Positions 44,313 through 53,904 of a DNA stretch of 64,000 nt are shown piece by piece (position 1 is the stretch's first letter; each line of letters starts with the position of its first letter). Both the position numbers and the translations under genes were made by a program. The notes under the pieces are model-generated. The model was not told the origin of the DNA, searched no databases, and saw only the letters and a program-made list of their open reading frames with translations. Source of the stretch: GCA-002727735 sp036159515 (GTDB lineage Bacteria > Bacteroidota > Bacteroidia > Flavobacteriales_D > Parvicellaceae). Location of the stretch: assembly GCA_036159515.1 (NCBI GenBank), contig JAYYEV010000081.1:1-64000 (forward strand), in the 5' to 3' direction.

Positions 44313-45338
44313 ATGTTTGCTGTTTCTTTAATCGATTGGTATAAAAAAAATCATAGAGATTTACCCTGGAGAAATACTACTGATCCTTATCGAATTTGGG
44401 TAAGTGAAATCATACTTCAGCAAACACGTGTTAATCAGGGTTTGCCATATTATACAAAGTTTATCCAACGTTTTGAAGATTTAAAGTCTCTTGCCCATGC
44501 AAAAGAAGAAGAGGTATTAAAATATTGGCAAGGGCTGGGTTATTATTCAAGAGCTAGAAATATGCATTTTACAGCTAAATTCATCTACTTTGACCTAAAT
44601 GGTTCTTTCCCCAACAATTATAATGATTTAATAAAATTAAAAGGGATTGGGGATTATACTGCTAGCGCAATTGCTTCTTTTAGCTTTAATGAGAAAAAGG
44701 CAGTAATTGACGGAAATGTTTACCGAGTTTTAAGTAGAGTTTTTGGAGTAAAAGAGGATATAAATAGTAAAGAAGGGAAAGAAATTATTAAAGATATTGC
44801 TAATCAAAGTATTCCGGATTTTGAACATAGTATTTATAATCAAGCCATAATGGAATTCGGGGCTATGATATGCACTCCAAAGTCTCCCAAATGTAAAGGT
44901 TGTAATCTAACAGAAATTTGTTTTGCCAAAAAACATGATTTGACCACCAGACTTCCACTTAAAATTAGAAAACAAAAGGTGAAAACTAGATTTTTTAATT
45001 TTATTATTTTTCATTGTGATAATGAAATTCTCTTGGAGAAAAGAATACAAAAAGACATATGGCAGCACCTATACCAATTTCCTCTTTTTGAAACAAACAA
45101 AGAAATAGATGACCCTTTATCTAAGTTTAATTTAAAAGGAGAATTAAAAGGAAAGCATCTAAAAAAACATATTTTATCACATCAATTTATAATGGGCACA
45201 TTTTGGTGGATAAATGTAGATGATCTCCCGAAAAATGACAACTACATTAAAATTCATATAAATGATTTAGATAATTTTCCAGTTCCCAAAATAATTGAAA
45301 ATTATAACAAAGAAAATTTAGCATTTCACTTAGAATAA
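44313..45338 (+). CDS. mutY: A/G-specific adenine glycosylase MutY
   Basis: A 341-residue base-excision repair enzyme removing adenine mispaired with 8-oxoguanine. Catalytic Glu is in WVSEIILQQTRV and the helix-hairpin-helix/GPD Asp region is LKGIGDYTASAIAS followed by AVIDGNVYRVLSRV. The 4Fe-4S cysteines are in ICTPKSPKCKGCNLTEICF. A C-terminal NUDIX-like 8-oxoG recognition domain occupies about 225-335. It heads the mutY-ssb-gldE-gldD order conserved in Flavobacteriales. Confidence 0.95.
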   Translation: MFAVSLIDWYKKNHRDLPWRNTTDPYRIWVSEIILQQTRVNQGLPYYTKFIQRFEDLKSLAHAKEEEVLKYWQGLGYYSRARNMHFTAKFIYFDLNGSFPNNYNDLIKLKGIGDYTASAIASFSFNEKKAVIDGNVYRVLSRVFGVKEDINSKEGKEIIKDIANQSIPDFEHSIYNQAIMEFGAMICTPKSPKCKGCNLTEICFAKKHDLTTRLPLKIRKQKVKTRFFNFIIFHCDNEILLEKRIQKDIWQHLYQFPLFETNKEIDDPLSKFNLKGELKGKHLKKHILSHQFIMGTFWWINVDDLPKNDNYIKIHINDLDNFPVPKIIENYNKENLAFHLE

Positions 45339-45363
45339 CTAATTTTGATTTAAATATACAGAC

Positions 45364-45807
45364 ATGTCAGGAAGTGTAAACAAAGTAATTTTGATAGGAA
45401 ATCTAGGAAAAGATCCAGATGTAAGACATCTAGAAAATGGAGCTACCGTAGCTAATTTCCCTATTGCTACCTCTGAAAATTATAAAGATCGAAAAACGGG
45501 TGAAAAAGTTTCACAGACAGAATGGCATAACATTGTAGTTTGGAGAGGACTTGCGGACATTACAGAACGGTACCTAAAGAAAGGTGACAAAGTTTACATT
45601 GAAGGCAAACTGAGAACTAGATCATGGCAAGATCAAGATGGAAATACCAAATATACAACTGAAATCATTGCTGATAATTTGACTATGTTAGGGAAATCAC
45701 CTGATAATTCGACTGCTCCACAATCTCAACCAGTAGCAGCAACAAGTAGTCCTGCCCAAAACGAAGATTTTTCTGGACCTGACGATTCAGATGATCTTCC
45801 ATTTTAA
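45364..45807 (+). CDS. ssb: Single-stranded DNA-binding protein
   Basis: A 147-residue SSB. The OB fold covers about 1-107 (VNKVILIGNLGKDPDVRHLENG, EWHNIVVWRGLADI), followed by a Gln/Ser/Pro-rich linker and the acidic tip DDSDDLPF that recruits repair and replication partners. It lies 25 bases after mutY and 26 bases before gldE on the same strand. Confidence 0.96.
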   Translation: MSGSVNKVILIGNLGKDPDVRHLENGATVANFPIATSENYKDRKTGEKVSQTEWHNIVVWRGLADITERYLKKGDKVYIEGKLRTRSWQDQDGNTKYTTEIIADNLTMLGKSPDNSTAPQSQPVAATSSPAQNEDFSGPDDSDDLPF

Positions 45808-45833
45808 CTTTATGTTTAACGAATCAATTTAAT

Positions 45834-47162
45834 TTGGACCCTTCCCTGAGTAGCTCTCTACTATTTAATTTACAAGTATTTCAACCCATAGATTTAGAAC
45901 TTGGACTTTCCATTCTTTCTGTTTTAGTCCTAGTTGTTTTCTCAGCCTTACTTTCTGGCTCAGAAGTAGCTATGTTTAGTATCAGTAATAAACAACGTAT
46001 AGAGCTAGAAAATCAAAATTACAGTTCAGAAAAACGAGTATTAGTCTTGCTTAAAGAACCTAAAAAACTTTTGGCCACTATTTTAATTGCAAATAATTTT
46101 ATTAATGTGTCTATAGTAATGGCCTCAAATTTTGTTTTTAACAATTTATTTATAGAAGGAAGTATAAGTAATACAATGAATTTTATTCTCCAAGTAATTG
46201 TTATTACCTTTTTAATCCTTCTATTTGGTGAAGTAATTCCAAAAGTCTATGCAAATAACCATAACCTTAAATTTTCAAAATTTATGGCCATTCCACTTCA
46301 GTTACTAAAAAAGTTATTCTACCCTGTAAGTCAAATACTTGTAAATAGCACTAATCTAATTGATAAAAGAATGGAGAGAAGAAAAGAATCTATTCAAGCA
46401 AATGAATTAGAACATGCGCTCAATTTAACGGTAGATAGTGTAGATAATGAAGATGAAAAGAAAATTTTAGAAGGAATTGTGAAATTTGGCAATACGGATG
46501 TGAAACAAATAATGACTCCAAGAACTGATGTAATAAGTTTTGAAATTTCTACACCTTTTAATGAGTTGATAACTGAACTTAAAGAAATTAAATACTCAAG
46601 AATTCCAGTATTTGAAGATTCTTTTGATAAAATCAAAGGTATTCTTTATGCTAAAGATTTACTTGGAAAAATGAATGAAAAAAAGAATTTTAAGTGGCCT
46701 AATTTACTAAGAGAACCCAAATTTGTTCCTGAAAACAAAAAGCTAGATGATTTATTAAAAGAATTTCAAGAGGAAAAAACACATATTGCTATTGTTGTTG
46801 ATGAATACGGAGGTTCCTCAGGAATTGTATCTCTTGAAGATGTACTGGAAGAAATAGTTGGAGACATTACAGATGAATTTGATGAAGAAGATATAAACTA
46901 CAAAAAATTAGATGAGTTAAATTATATTTTTGATGGAAAAACTTCGCTTATTGACGTATATAAACTCCTAGACATTGATGGGGAAATTTTTGAGAAAGAA
47001 AAAGGAGAATCTGATACAATTGCTGGCTTTTGCATAGAACAAGCAGGAAAAATCATGCTAAAAAATGAAAAAATTAGCTTTGACAAATACACCATAACTG
47101 TTGAAGCTGCAGACAAAAGGAGAATAAAAAAAGTTAAAATTACGATTAATGAGGTGGTTTAA
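45834..47162 (+). CDS. gldE: Gliding motility-associated protein GldE
   Basis: A 442-residue inner-membrane protein of the CorC/HlyC type. It has an N-terminal CNNM/DUF21 membrane domain (about 25-190, including SALLSGSEVAMFSISNKQR), two CBS domains (about 210-335, with MTPRTDVISFE and AIVVDEYGGSSGIVSLEDVL) and a C-terminal CorC_HlyC domain. In Flavobacterium johnsoniae GldE supports gliding and overlaps functionally with GldD. Position after mutY-ssb and before gldD is the hallmark synteny. The start is TTG (MDPSLSSS). Confidence 0.92.
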   Translation: MDPSLSSSLLFNLQVFQPIDLELGLSILSVLVLVVFSALLSGSEVAMFSISNKQRIELENQNYSSEKRVLVLLKEPKKLLATILIANNFINVSIVMASNFVFNNLFIEGSISNTMNFILQVIVITFLILLFGEVIPKVYANNHNLKFSKFMAIPLQLLKKLFYPVSQILVNSTNLIDKRMERRKESIQANELEHALNLTVDSVDNEDEKKILEGIVKFGNTDVKQIMTPRTDVISFEISTPFNELITELKEIKYSRIPVFEDSFDKIKGILYAKDLLGKMNEKKNFKWPNLLREPKFVPENKKLDDLLKEFQEEKTHIAIVVDEYGGSSGIVSLEDVLEEIVGDITDEFDEEDINYKKLDELNYIFDGKTSLIDVYKLLDIDGEIFEKEKGESDTIAGFCIEQAGKIMLKNEKISFDKYTITVEAADKRRIKKVKITINEVV

Positions 47163-47724
47163 CATTGCTTTCATCTTTCTAGTTTTTCTCCTTTCATCTT
47201 GTAGAAATGAACCATCCTATCCGAAACCTAAAAGTTATTTGCGAATTGATTTACCAGAAAAAGAATATTATAAAATTGAGAATTACACATGCCCATTTTC
47301 ATTTGAAATCCCCAACTATGCCACGTGGAAACAACGTTTCAAAAACAATAATTCATGTAGTAAAGCAGTACTTTTTCCTCAGTTTAGCGCTGAAATACTA
47401 TGTGACTATGTACCATTAGAAAATGATATTTTAGCACTTTCTGAGATTTTTAGAAATAAAATGTATGATCACAGTTTTAAATCAACCGGCATTATTGAAA
47501 GAGCTTGGTCCGATGCGGAAAATAAAGTGTATGGGTTAACTTATGAAATCAAAGGGAATACAGCTTGCAATTTTGGATTTTTAGTCACAGACAGCACAAA
47601 ACATGTATTTCTTGGACAACTTATGTTCCAAACAAAACCAAATTACGATTCACTTTCTCCAATGATTAACTTCATCATACATGATGCTAAAAAGTTAATC
47701 GAGTCATTTAGATGGATTAATTAA
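47149..47724 (+). CDS. gldD: Gliding motility lipoprotein GldD
   Basis: A 191-residue lipoprotein. The signal sequence ends in the lipobox FLLSSC with lipidated Cys18, followed by the family segment YPKPKSYLRIDLPEKEYY. GldD is required for gliding and T9SS function in F. johnsoniae. The ATG lies 14 bases inside the end of gldE, so translation is coupled. The 3' end overlaps a convergent acyl-CoA dehydrogenase gene by eight bases. Confidence 0.92.
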   Translation: MRWFNIAFIFLVFLLSSCRNEPSYPKPKSYLRIDLPEKEYYKIENYTCPFSFEIPNYATWKQRFKNNNSCSKAVLFPQFSAEILCDYVPLENDILALSEIFRNKMYDHSFKSTGIIERAWSDAENKVYGLTYEIKGNTACNFGFLVTDSTKHVFLGQLMFQTKPNYDSLSPMINFIIHDAKKLIESFRWIN

Positions 47725-48895
47725 AAGCGGGTATACCCGTCACATCCATCCCTGTGATTAGTAAATGAATATCATGGGTCCCTTCATAAGTTAAAACAGA
47801 TTCTAGATTTGCCATGTGTCTCATAACGGAATATTCATTCATTATTCCCATAGCACCGTGTATTTGTCGAGCCTCCCTAGCAATTTTAACTGCCATTTCA
47901 ACATTATTCCTCTTAGCCATCGAAATTTGTGCAGAAGTGGCTCTTCCTTCATCTCTTAATTGACCTAATCTGAATGTAAGCAGCTGCGCTTTAGTTATTT
48001 CGGTAATCATCTCTGCCAATTTCTTTTGTACTAGCTGGAAGCTTGCAATGGGTTTTCCAAATTGAATTCTTTCCTTTGAATATCTCAATGCAGAATCATA
48101 ACAATCCATAGCTGCACCAATAGCACCCCATGCAATTCCATATCTTGCTGAATCTAGACACATTAAAGGAGCCCCAAGACCATCTTTGTTTGGCAATAAA
48201 TTTTCTTTTGGAACCTTAACATTGTTGAAAATTAGCTCTCCAGTTGCAGAAGCTCTTAATGAGTGCTTACCGTGCATTTCTGGAGTCTCAAACCCTTCCA
48301 TACCTCTTTCTACTATCAGTCCCTTAATTCGATCATTTTCATCTTTCGCCCAAACCACAGCGATATCTGCAAAAGGCGCATTTGAAATCCACATTTTAGC
48401 TCCGTTAAGAATATAATGATCACCTACGTCTTTGAAATTTGTGATCATACCACCTGGGTTTGAACCAAAATCTGGCTCTGTTAAACCAAAACAACCTATC
48501 ATTTCTCCTGAAGCCAACTTTGGCAAATATTTTTTGGATTGTTCTTCTGAACCAAATTTCCAAATAGGATACATAACTAATGAACTTTGAACTGAAGAAG
48601 TTGAACGAAGGCCAGAATCACAACGTTCTAGTTCTTGCATAATTATTCCGTAAGCTACTTGATCTAGTCCTGCACCACCATATTCAATAGGAATATATGG
48701 CCCAAATCCTCCTATTTCCGCTAACCCTTTTATGATGTGTTTAGGGAAAGTTGCATTTTCGTAGTGCTCTTCAATTATCGGAGATACCTCTTTCTTCACC
48801 CAAGCTCTAGCGGTTTCTCTAATAAGCTTATGCTCATCAGATAATAATTCATCCATCAAATAATAGTCGTGAGATTGAAATTGATCTTTACTCAT
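47717..48895 (-). CDS. Acyl-CoA dehydrogenase, glutaryl-CoA dehydrogenase-like
   Basis: A 392-residue flavoenzyme. The C-terminal sequence TYEGTHDIHLLITGMDVTGI is the glutaryl-CoA dehydrogenase signature, with catalytic Glu in YEGT and the His/Ile pattern distinct from butyryl-type enzymes. FGLTEPDFGSNPGGM is the FAD/substrate loop, and KERIQFGKPIASFQLVQ the dehydrogenase signature. Glutaryl-CoA dehydrogenase converts glutaryl-CoA to crotonyl-CoA in lysine/tryptophan breakdown. No other pathway genes are next to it. It has a good promoter of its own. Confidence 0.9.
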   Translation of the reverse strand: MSKDQFQSHDYYLMDELLSDEHKLIRETARAWVKKEVSPIIEEHYENATFPKHIIKGLAEIGGFGPYIPIEYGGAGLDQVAYGIIMQELERCDSGLRSTSSVQSSLVMYPIWKFGSEEQSKKYLPKLASGEMIGCFGLTEPDFGSNPGGMITNFKDVGDHYILNGAKMWISNAPFADIAVVWAKDENDRIKGLIVERGMEGFETPEMHGKHSLRASATGELIFNNVKVPKENLLPNKDGLGAPLMCLDSARYGIAWGAIGAAMDCYDSALRYSKERIQFGKPIASFQLVQKKLAEMITEITKAQLLTFRLGQLRDEGRATSAQISMAKRNNVEMAVKIAREARQIHGAMGIMNEYSVMRHMANLESVLTYEGTHDIHLLITGMDVTGIPAFN

Positions 48896-48912
48896 AAGAT
48901 GCGTTTTGAAGG

Positions 48913-48943
48913 CAAATGTATATGTATTTTAAAGATACACAAG
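48913..48943 (-). promoter_or_regulatory. Bacteroidota-type promoter of the GCDH-like gene
   Basis: On the minus strand, CTTG (48943-48940), exactly 19 bp, then TACATTTG (48920-48913), followed by CC. Both elements and spacing fit the Bacteroidota consensus. The ATG is 17 bases further on. Confidence 0.6.
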
Positions 48944-49033
48944 CATCTGTTGGTTCAATTTTTATGTTTAGTAACTCAATTTATTTCTTAGGAAATTATT
49001 TTGCTGAAACGTGAGTTTTGCAATCATTAATTT

Positions 49034-49041
49034 TAATTTTG
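49034..49041 (+). promoter_or_regulatory. Candidate -7 box of dnaG
   Basis: TAATTTTG matches TAnnTTTG and lies 12 bases before the dnaG ATG. No TTTG is found at the ideal -33 distance, and the region is AT-rich enough to match by chance. Confidence 0.33.
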
Positions 49042-49053
49042 ATTATTGACTAA

Positions 49054-50997
49054 ATGATACCTCAAGATACGATAGGGAAAATTTTTGATGCTGCAGATAT
49101 TGTAGAAGTGGTAAGTGATTTTGTAAATCTTAAAAAGTCAGGGGCCAATTACAAAGGCTTAAGTCCATTCAGTAATGAAAAGACTCCATCTTTCATGGTT
49201 TCTCCGGGTAAACGAATTTTTAAAGATTTCAGTTCTGGAAAGGGGGGCAATGTCGTTACTTTTTTGATGGAACACGAACATCTGTCCTATCCAGAGGCGT
49301 TAAGATGGTTAGCTAATAAGTATCAAATAGAGATTCAAGAAGAAGCTCCTAACGAAGAACAGTTAGAAGAAAAAAATAAGAGAGAGGGGTTGTATTTAGC
49401 CCACCAATTTGCAAATGATTTTTTTAAGCATCAACTTTTAAATACGGACGAAGGAAAATCAATTGGGCTAACCTATTTCAAAAAAAGAGGATACCATCTT
49501 CAAACTATGGAGAACTTCAGTCTAGGATATTCCCCTGAAAAAAGTAATGCATTGGCTGAAAAAGCGATATCCGAAAAATACAATCTGGATGCTTTATTAG
49601 AGTCTGGAATTATTAAAAAGAATGAAAAGGGTCACTATGACTTTTTTAGGGGGAGAGTGATTTTCCCTATTCAAAACCTTACGGGTAGAGTAATTGGTTT
49701 TGGAGCTCGTACTTTAAAAAATGATAAAAATATTGCCAAATATTTTAATTCACCCGAAAGTAAAATTTACAATAAAAGTCAAGTTTTATATGGACTTTAC
49801 CAATCCAAAAACGAAATCATTAAAAACGACTTATGTTACTTAGTTGAAGGGTATACTGATGTAATTTCATTGCACCATAACGGCATTAAAAACGTGGTAG
49901 CCTCTAGTGGTACTTCATTGACAGAGGGGCAAATAAGATTAATAAAAAGATTTACTAATAACATCGTTATTTTATATGATGGTGATGCTGCTGGAATCAA
50001 TGCTTCTTTTAGGGGTGTTGATATGATATTAAAAGAAGGACTGCAAGTTAAAATTATTTTATTTCCTGACGGGGAAGACCCTGATAGCTACGCATTCAAA
50101 TTAGGTCAGAATGAGCTTCAGGATTTTCTCATCCATAATCAAGAAGATTTTATCACATTTAAATCCAATCAACTTTTAGAAAAATCTAAAAATGATCCTA
50201 TCAGCATTTCAAATACCATTAATGATATCATCACTACTATTTCAGTAATACCTGACCCTGTTTCTAGATCAGTATATATTAAAAGCACCGCTCAAAAATT
50301 TCAAATGGATGAGCAACTTCTAATTTTGGAGGTTCAAAAAAAATTAAAACAAAAATCATACTCCAGTGGTATCCAGGGAAAAACAAATTTTGAAACAAGA
50401 GTTCTAACTCCAGCCAAAAAAGGATTTGAAAAAGGAATAAAACACAAACTAGATAATCAAGAAAAAGATTTAATTAGATTAATGGTGAATTATGGAGCTA
50501 AATCAATACCCATTGAAATTCAAAATGAAAATGGAGAAAAAGTGGAAGAAGAATATCCATTAGCTCAATTTATCATTGAAGAAATTTTAACAGATAATTT
50601 AAGTTATTCAGATTCAAAATTTCAACAAATTTTTAATGAGTATGTGGATGGTCTAGAAAATGGTCTACTTGTAAATGATCAACATTTCATTCAACAACCT
50701 GATCTTACAAGTTTAATTGTAGATCTTACTACTTCAGAAAACATTTTAAGTCAAAACTGGATTAACAAACACCAAATTCATACTAGAACCGAATCTAAAA
50801 GGCTCAAACAAGCCGCTATTGAATCTGTTTTTATATTTAAATTAAGAGTCACTGAAAATCTTATTCTAGAAAAACAGGAATTATTAAAAAACACTAATGA
50901 TAAAAGCTCTGAAAATGGAATTCTAGAAGAAATACAGGAATTAACAAAAGTCCGTAATATATTTGCTAGTGAATTAGGAATAATAATTACACAATAA
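49054..50997 (+). CDS. dnaG: DNA primase DnaG with degenerate zinc site
   Basis: A 647-residue primase that makes RNA primers for replication. The N-terminal CHC2-type domain is recognisable (YKGLSPFSNEKTPSFMVSP), but all four zinc ligands are replaced: Ser37, Ser40, Asp58 and Ser61 stand where Cys, His, Cys and Cys are expected. The TOPRIM domain is intact: LVEGYTDVISL (Glu about 265), ILYDGDAAGINAS and FPDGEDPDSYAF. The C-terminal third (about 440-647) is the divergent helicase-interacting part. The gene is followed seven bases later by an MscS gene. Confidence 0.94.
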   Translation: MIPQDTIGKIFDAADIVEVVSDFVNLKKSGANYKGLSPFSNEKTPSFMVSPGKRIFKDFSSGKGGNVVTFLMEHEHLSYPEALRWLANKYQIEIQEEAPNEEQLEEKNKREGLYLAHQFANDFFKHQLLNTDEGKSIGLTYFKKRGYHLQTMENFSLGYSPEKSNALAEKAISEKYNLDALLESGIIKKNEKGHYDFFRGRVIFPIQNLTGRVIGFGARTLKNDKNIAKYFNSPESKIYNKSQVLYGLYQSKNEIIKNDLCYLVEGYTDVISLHHNGIKNVVASSGTSLTEGQIRLIKRFTNNIVILYDGDAAGINASFRGVDMILKEGLQVKIILFPDGEDPDSYAFKLGQNELQDFLIHNQEDFITFKSNQLLEKSKNDPISISNTINDIITTISVIPDPVSRSVYIKSTAQKFQMDEQLLILEVQKKLKQKSYSSGIQGKTNFETRVLTPAKKGFEKGIKHKLDNQEKDLIRLMVNYGAKSIPIEIQNENGEKVEEEYPLAQFIIEEILTDNLSYSDSKFQQIFNEYVDGLENGLLVNDQHFIQQPDLTSLIVDLTTSENILSQNWINKHQIHTRTESKRLKQAAIESVFIFKLRVTENLILEKQELLKNTNDKSSENGILEEIQELTKVRNIFASELGIIITQ

Positions 50998-51004
50998 CAC
51001 ACAA

Positions 51005-52132
51005 ATGCAAGAATTAAATTTTGAATGGTTTCTTTTTCTAAGCTTATTGGGGATAACATTATTATTCTGGCTAATAGCAAATAGATGGATTAACAAGAGA
51101 TTAATATCCTTTCTTAAAAAGAGAGATTTACTTGTACTTGGAAGAGAAAAGAATATAATAAAATTAGCCAAGCAAATTCTATTAATTCTATGTTGCATTT
51201 TGCTGGTCTTCTTTGAGACTCTTTTAAGTGATGCTTTTTCCTTAAACACCATTAAAAACTTTGAGCTTATTCCGTCCAGTTGGTTTGGATCAAGTGAGGA
51301 TGGATCTACATCTAATTTTAAACTCACTATTGGGAGCTTGTTCTATTTGATTTTCATTGTCATTATTTCTAGAATTCTAATTACTATCATAAGAATTATT
51401 CTACAAAGAATTGCAAAAACAAAATCTTGGATTGATGAAGGGGGAAGGTATACCATTGTTCAGTTAAGTAAATATTTTATTTACACTATTGCATTTGTAT
51501 TCGCTATACAAGGATTGGGTATAAATATCACATTTTTAATAGCCGGTTCTGCTGCTCTTTTTGTAGGTATAGGTTTTGGATTACAGTCTATATTAGGAGA
51601 TGTTTTTTCAGGTGTTATATTATTATTCGATGGAAGTATTAAAGTCGGAGATGTGGTTGAAATGCCTAGCGAAGAAATATGTAAAGTGGAGCATATTTTT
51701 ATTCGTACTTCACAACTAAAAACGTTGGATGGTAAAATTATTATTGTCCCTAATTCTAATCTCACCAAAGACAATGTTATTAATTGGAGCATAAGTGAAA
51801 AAGTAACTCGTTTTTCTGTATCTGTAGGTGTAGCTTATGGCTCCGATACTCAAAAGGTAAAAGATATACTTTATCAATGTGCATTGAAGCACCCACATGT
51901 GGAAAAAAGACGAAATATCGCTGTTATTTTAGAAGATTTTGGAGACTACTCTCTTCAATTTAAGGTTTTTTTCTGGGCAAGAAAAACTTGGGAAATATTA
52001 AACATCAAAAGTGATATTAGATTCGCTATTGATCAAGCATTTAGACAAAATAACATTAAGATTCCATATCCTCAGCGGGATTTACACATTGTCTCTGACA
52101 ATACTAAAGACAATTTTAATAAAGATGTTTAG
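51005..52132 (+). CDS. Mechanosensitive ion channel, MscS family
   Basis: A 375-residue channel with four or so transmembrane helices: about 8-24, 53-75, 110-130 and 158-180. The pore-lining TM3 region FLIAGSAALFVGIGFGLQSILGDVFSGVILLFDGSIKVGDVVE is diagnostic of MscS; the cytoplasmic beta domain follows, with PNSNLTKDNVINWS. It should open on membrane tension to release solutes during osmotic downshock. It is probably co-transcribed with dnaG; its stop and that of recJ interlock in TTAG. Confidence 0.93.
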   Translation: MQELNFEWFLFLSLLGITLLFWLIANRWINKRLISFLKKRDLLVLGREKNIIKLAKQILLILCCILLVFFETLLSDAFSLNTIKNFELIPSSWFGSSEDGSTSNFKLTIGSLFYLIFIVIISRILITIIRIILQRIAKTKSWIDEGGRYTIVQLSKYFIYTIAFVFAIQGLGINITFLIAGSAALFVGIGFGLQSILGDVFSGVILLFDGSIKVGDVVEMPSEEICKVEHIFIRTSQLKTLDGKIIIVPNSNLTKDNVINWSISEKVTRFSVSVGVAYGSDTQKVKDILYQCALKHPHVEKRRNIAVILEDFGDYSLQFKVFFWARKTWEILNIKSDIRFAIDQAFRQNNIKIPYPQRDLHIVSDNTKDNFNKDV

Positions 52133-53850
52133 CTGGGTTTGACGTCTTTAATATTTATCTGTAAACTCATTTGATTGTTGTAGTAACTTTCTACTACCGA
52201 ACCTACAACATCCGCTTTTTCCAACTCATTAATTTTCTCCAAGTTTTCGGCAGAATTAAACCAAATCCCTTCGATATGTTTTTCTTGTTGAATGTCTGTA
52301 AATAAAAACTTTATGTGTTTTTGTCCAACTATTCTGGGAGGTGTTTTAAAATGAAGTTTTTTAAAACAAAAAACCGGTCTAGGATTGGAAGGTCCAAAAG
52401 GTTCCATTTGCTTAATAATCCTCATCAATTTTGGGATGCCTTTATTATTGAAATTTTGAAATAATTTTTCAAGCGTTAGATCTACATCAACTGATAATTT
52501 TTTTTGTTTAATCTCTTCGCTGATATTGTCAGAAACAAGTTTTTCAAAATCTGTAGAGAATTCATCAAGATTTTCGTATTTCATTGTTAATCCTGCGGCG
52601 TATTTATGTCCTCCAAATCTGGTGAAATGGTGTTTTAATTGATCTAATATTTTATAAATATCAAATTCTTTCACAGATCTAGCAGAACCGGTTATTAAAT
52701 CTCCATCTCCAGAAAATACAATGGTAGGTTTATAGTAGTTCTCTATTAATCGTGAAGCCACAATGCCAATAACACCTTTATGCCAATTAGGGGAATATAC
52801 TACATTAGTGGATCTGTTTTCGGGCATGTTAGAAAGTTGAAATAAAGCCTCATTGGTAGCATCTTCATCTAAAGATTTTCGATTACTATTTAAAGATTCA
52901 ATATCGCTAAAAACTGATTCCTTATCACCTTTTTCAGAAAGTAAAAATTCAACTGCAATTTTAGCGTGTGCTAATCGACCTGCCGCATTTATTCTTGGGG
53001 CAATCTTGAAAACCAAATCGGATGAATTTAATGAAATTAAATTGGGGTATGTGTTCCAAATTTTTTTGACTGAAGGAATGGGGTTATTGTTTATAGAAAA
53101 GAGTCCAAGGTGAACAATAAGTCTATTTTCACCAATTAAAGGAACTACATCAGCTGTAGTGGCAATAGCAGATAATTGATAAGCAAAGCTAAAGTCATAT
53201 GTTACATTACATTGATTAATATAGCCTTGAATTAACTTCAAACCAATTCCGCAACCACATAACTCCTTAAAATTATACTTACAATTCATTTGTTTTGGAT
53301 TTAAAATCACAAAAGCGTCAGGAAGTGTTTCACCAGGATTATGATGATCACATATTATTAAGTCAATATTTTTTTGTTTTAACTTTTCAGCTGCTTTTAT
53401 ATCCTTAATTCCACAATCCAGCGTGATTACTAAACTTATTTGCTCTTTCTCTGACCATTCAACAGCGGTCATTGATAAGCCATAACCTTCCTTTTCTCGA
53501 TGAGGCTGATAAGTGTATATATGAGGCGAAAACGTAGATAGAAAGTGTTTCATCATCGCTACAGAACACGTGCCATCCACATCATAATCTCCGTAAATCA
53601 ATATGTTTTCTTCATTTAAAATTGCCTGATTAATTCTTTCAACTGCTTGAAACATACCTGACATGCTAAAAGGATTTAGAAAGTCTTTTTCAGATGGTCT
53701 AAAAAACTGCTCTGCATGGCTATAAGTCAGAATACCCCTATTTACTAACACTTGAGCAAGTTCTTCTGATATTTTTAATTGACTTTTTAATTCAACTACG
53801 GATTGCTGGACTACCTTTTTATATTCCCAAATGTTATTTTCTAAAAACAT
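52129..53850 (-). CDS. recJ: Single-stranded-DNA-specific exonuclease RecJ
   Basis: A 573-residue 5'-3' exonuclease acting in recombination and mismatch repair. DHH-family motifs are visible: IYGDYDVDGTCSVAMM, LDCGIKD, ICDHHNPGE, APRINAAGRLAHA, and the DHHA1 motif RFGGHKYAAGLTM. A C-terminal OB-like domain follows. ATG at 53850 (MFLENNIW) is preferred over an in-frame TTG four codons earlier. The gene is single on the minus strand. Confidence 0.94.
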   Translation of the reverse strand: MFLENNIWEYKKVVQQSVVELKSQLKISEELAQVLVNRGILTYSHAEQFFRPSEKDFLNPFSMSGMFQAVERINQAILNEENILIYGDYDVDGTCSVAMMKHFLSTFSPHIYTYQPHREKEGYGLSMTAVEWSEKEQISLVITLDCGIKDIKAAEKLKQKNIDLIICDHHNPGETLPDAFVILNPKQMNCKYNFKELCGCGIGLKLIQGYINQCNVTYDFSFAYQLSAIATTADVVPLIGENRLIVHLGLFSINNNPIPSVKKIWNTYPNLISLNSSDLVFKIAPRINAAGRLAHAKIAVEFLLSEKGDKESVFSDIESLNSNRKSLDEDATNEALFQLSNMPENRSTNVVYSPNWHKGVIGIVASRLIENYYKPTIVFSGDGDLITGSARSVKEFDIYKILDQLKHHFTRFGGHKYAAGLTMKYENLDEFSTDFEKLVSDNISEEIKQKKLSVDVDLTLEKLFQNFNNKGIPKLMRIIKQMEPFGPSNPRPVFCFKKLHFKTPPRIVGQKHIKFLFTDIQQEKHIEGIWFNSAENLEKINELEKADVVGSVVESYYNNQMSLQINIKDVKPS

Positions 53851-53904
53851 TACTTTCCGCAATTATTATTTTTCTAATTTGCTCTTCATTGTAATAATAA
53901 ATGA

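Noticed and set aside
44313..47724. mutY-ssb-gldE-gldD gene order
   Set aside because: Conserved flavobacterial synteny; useful for identification but already known.
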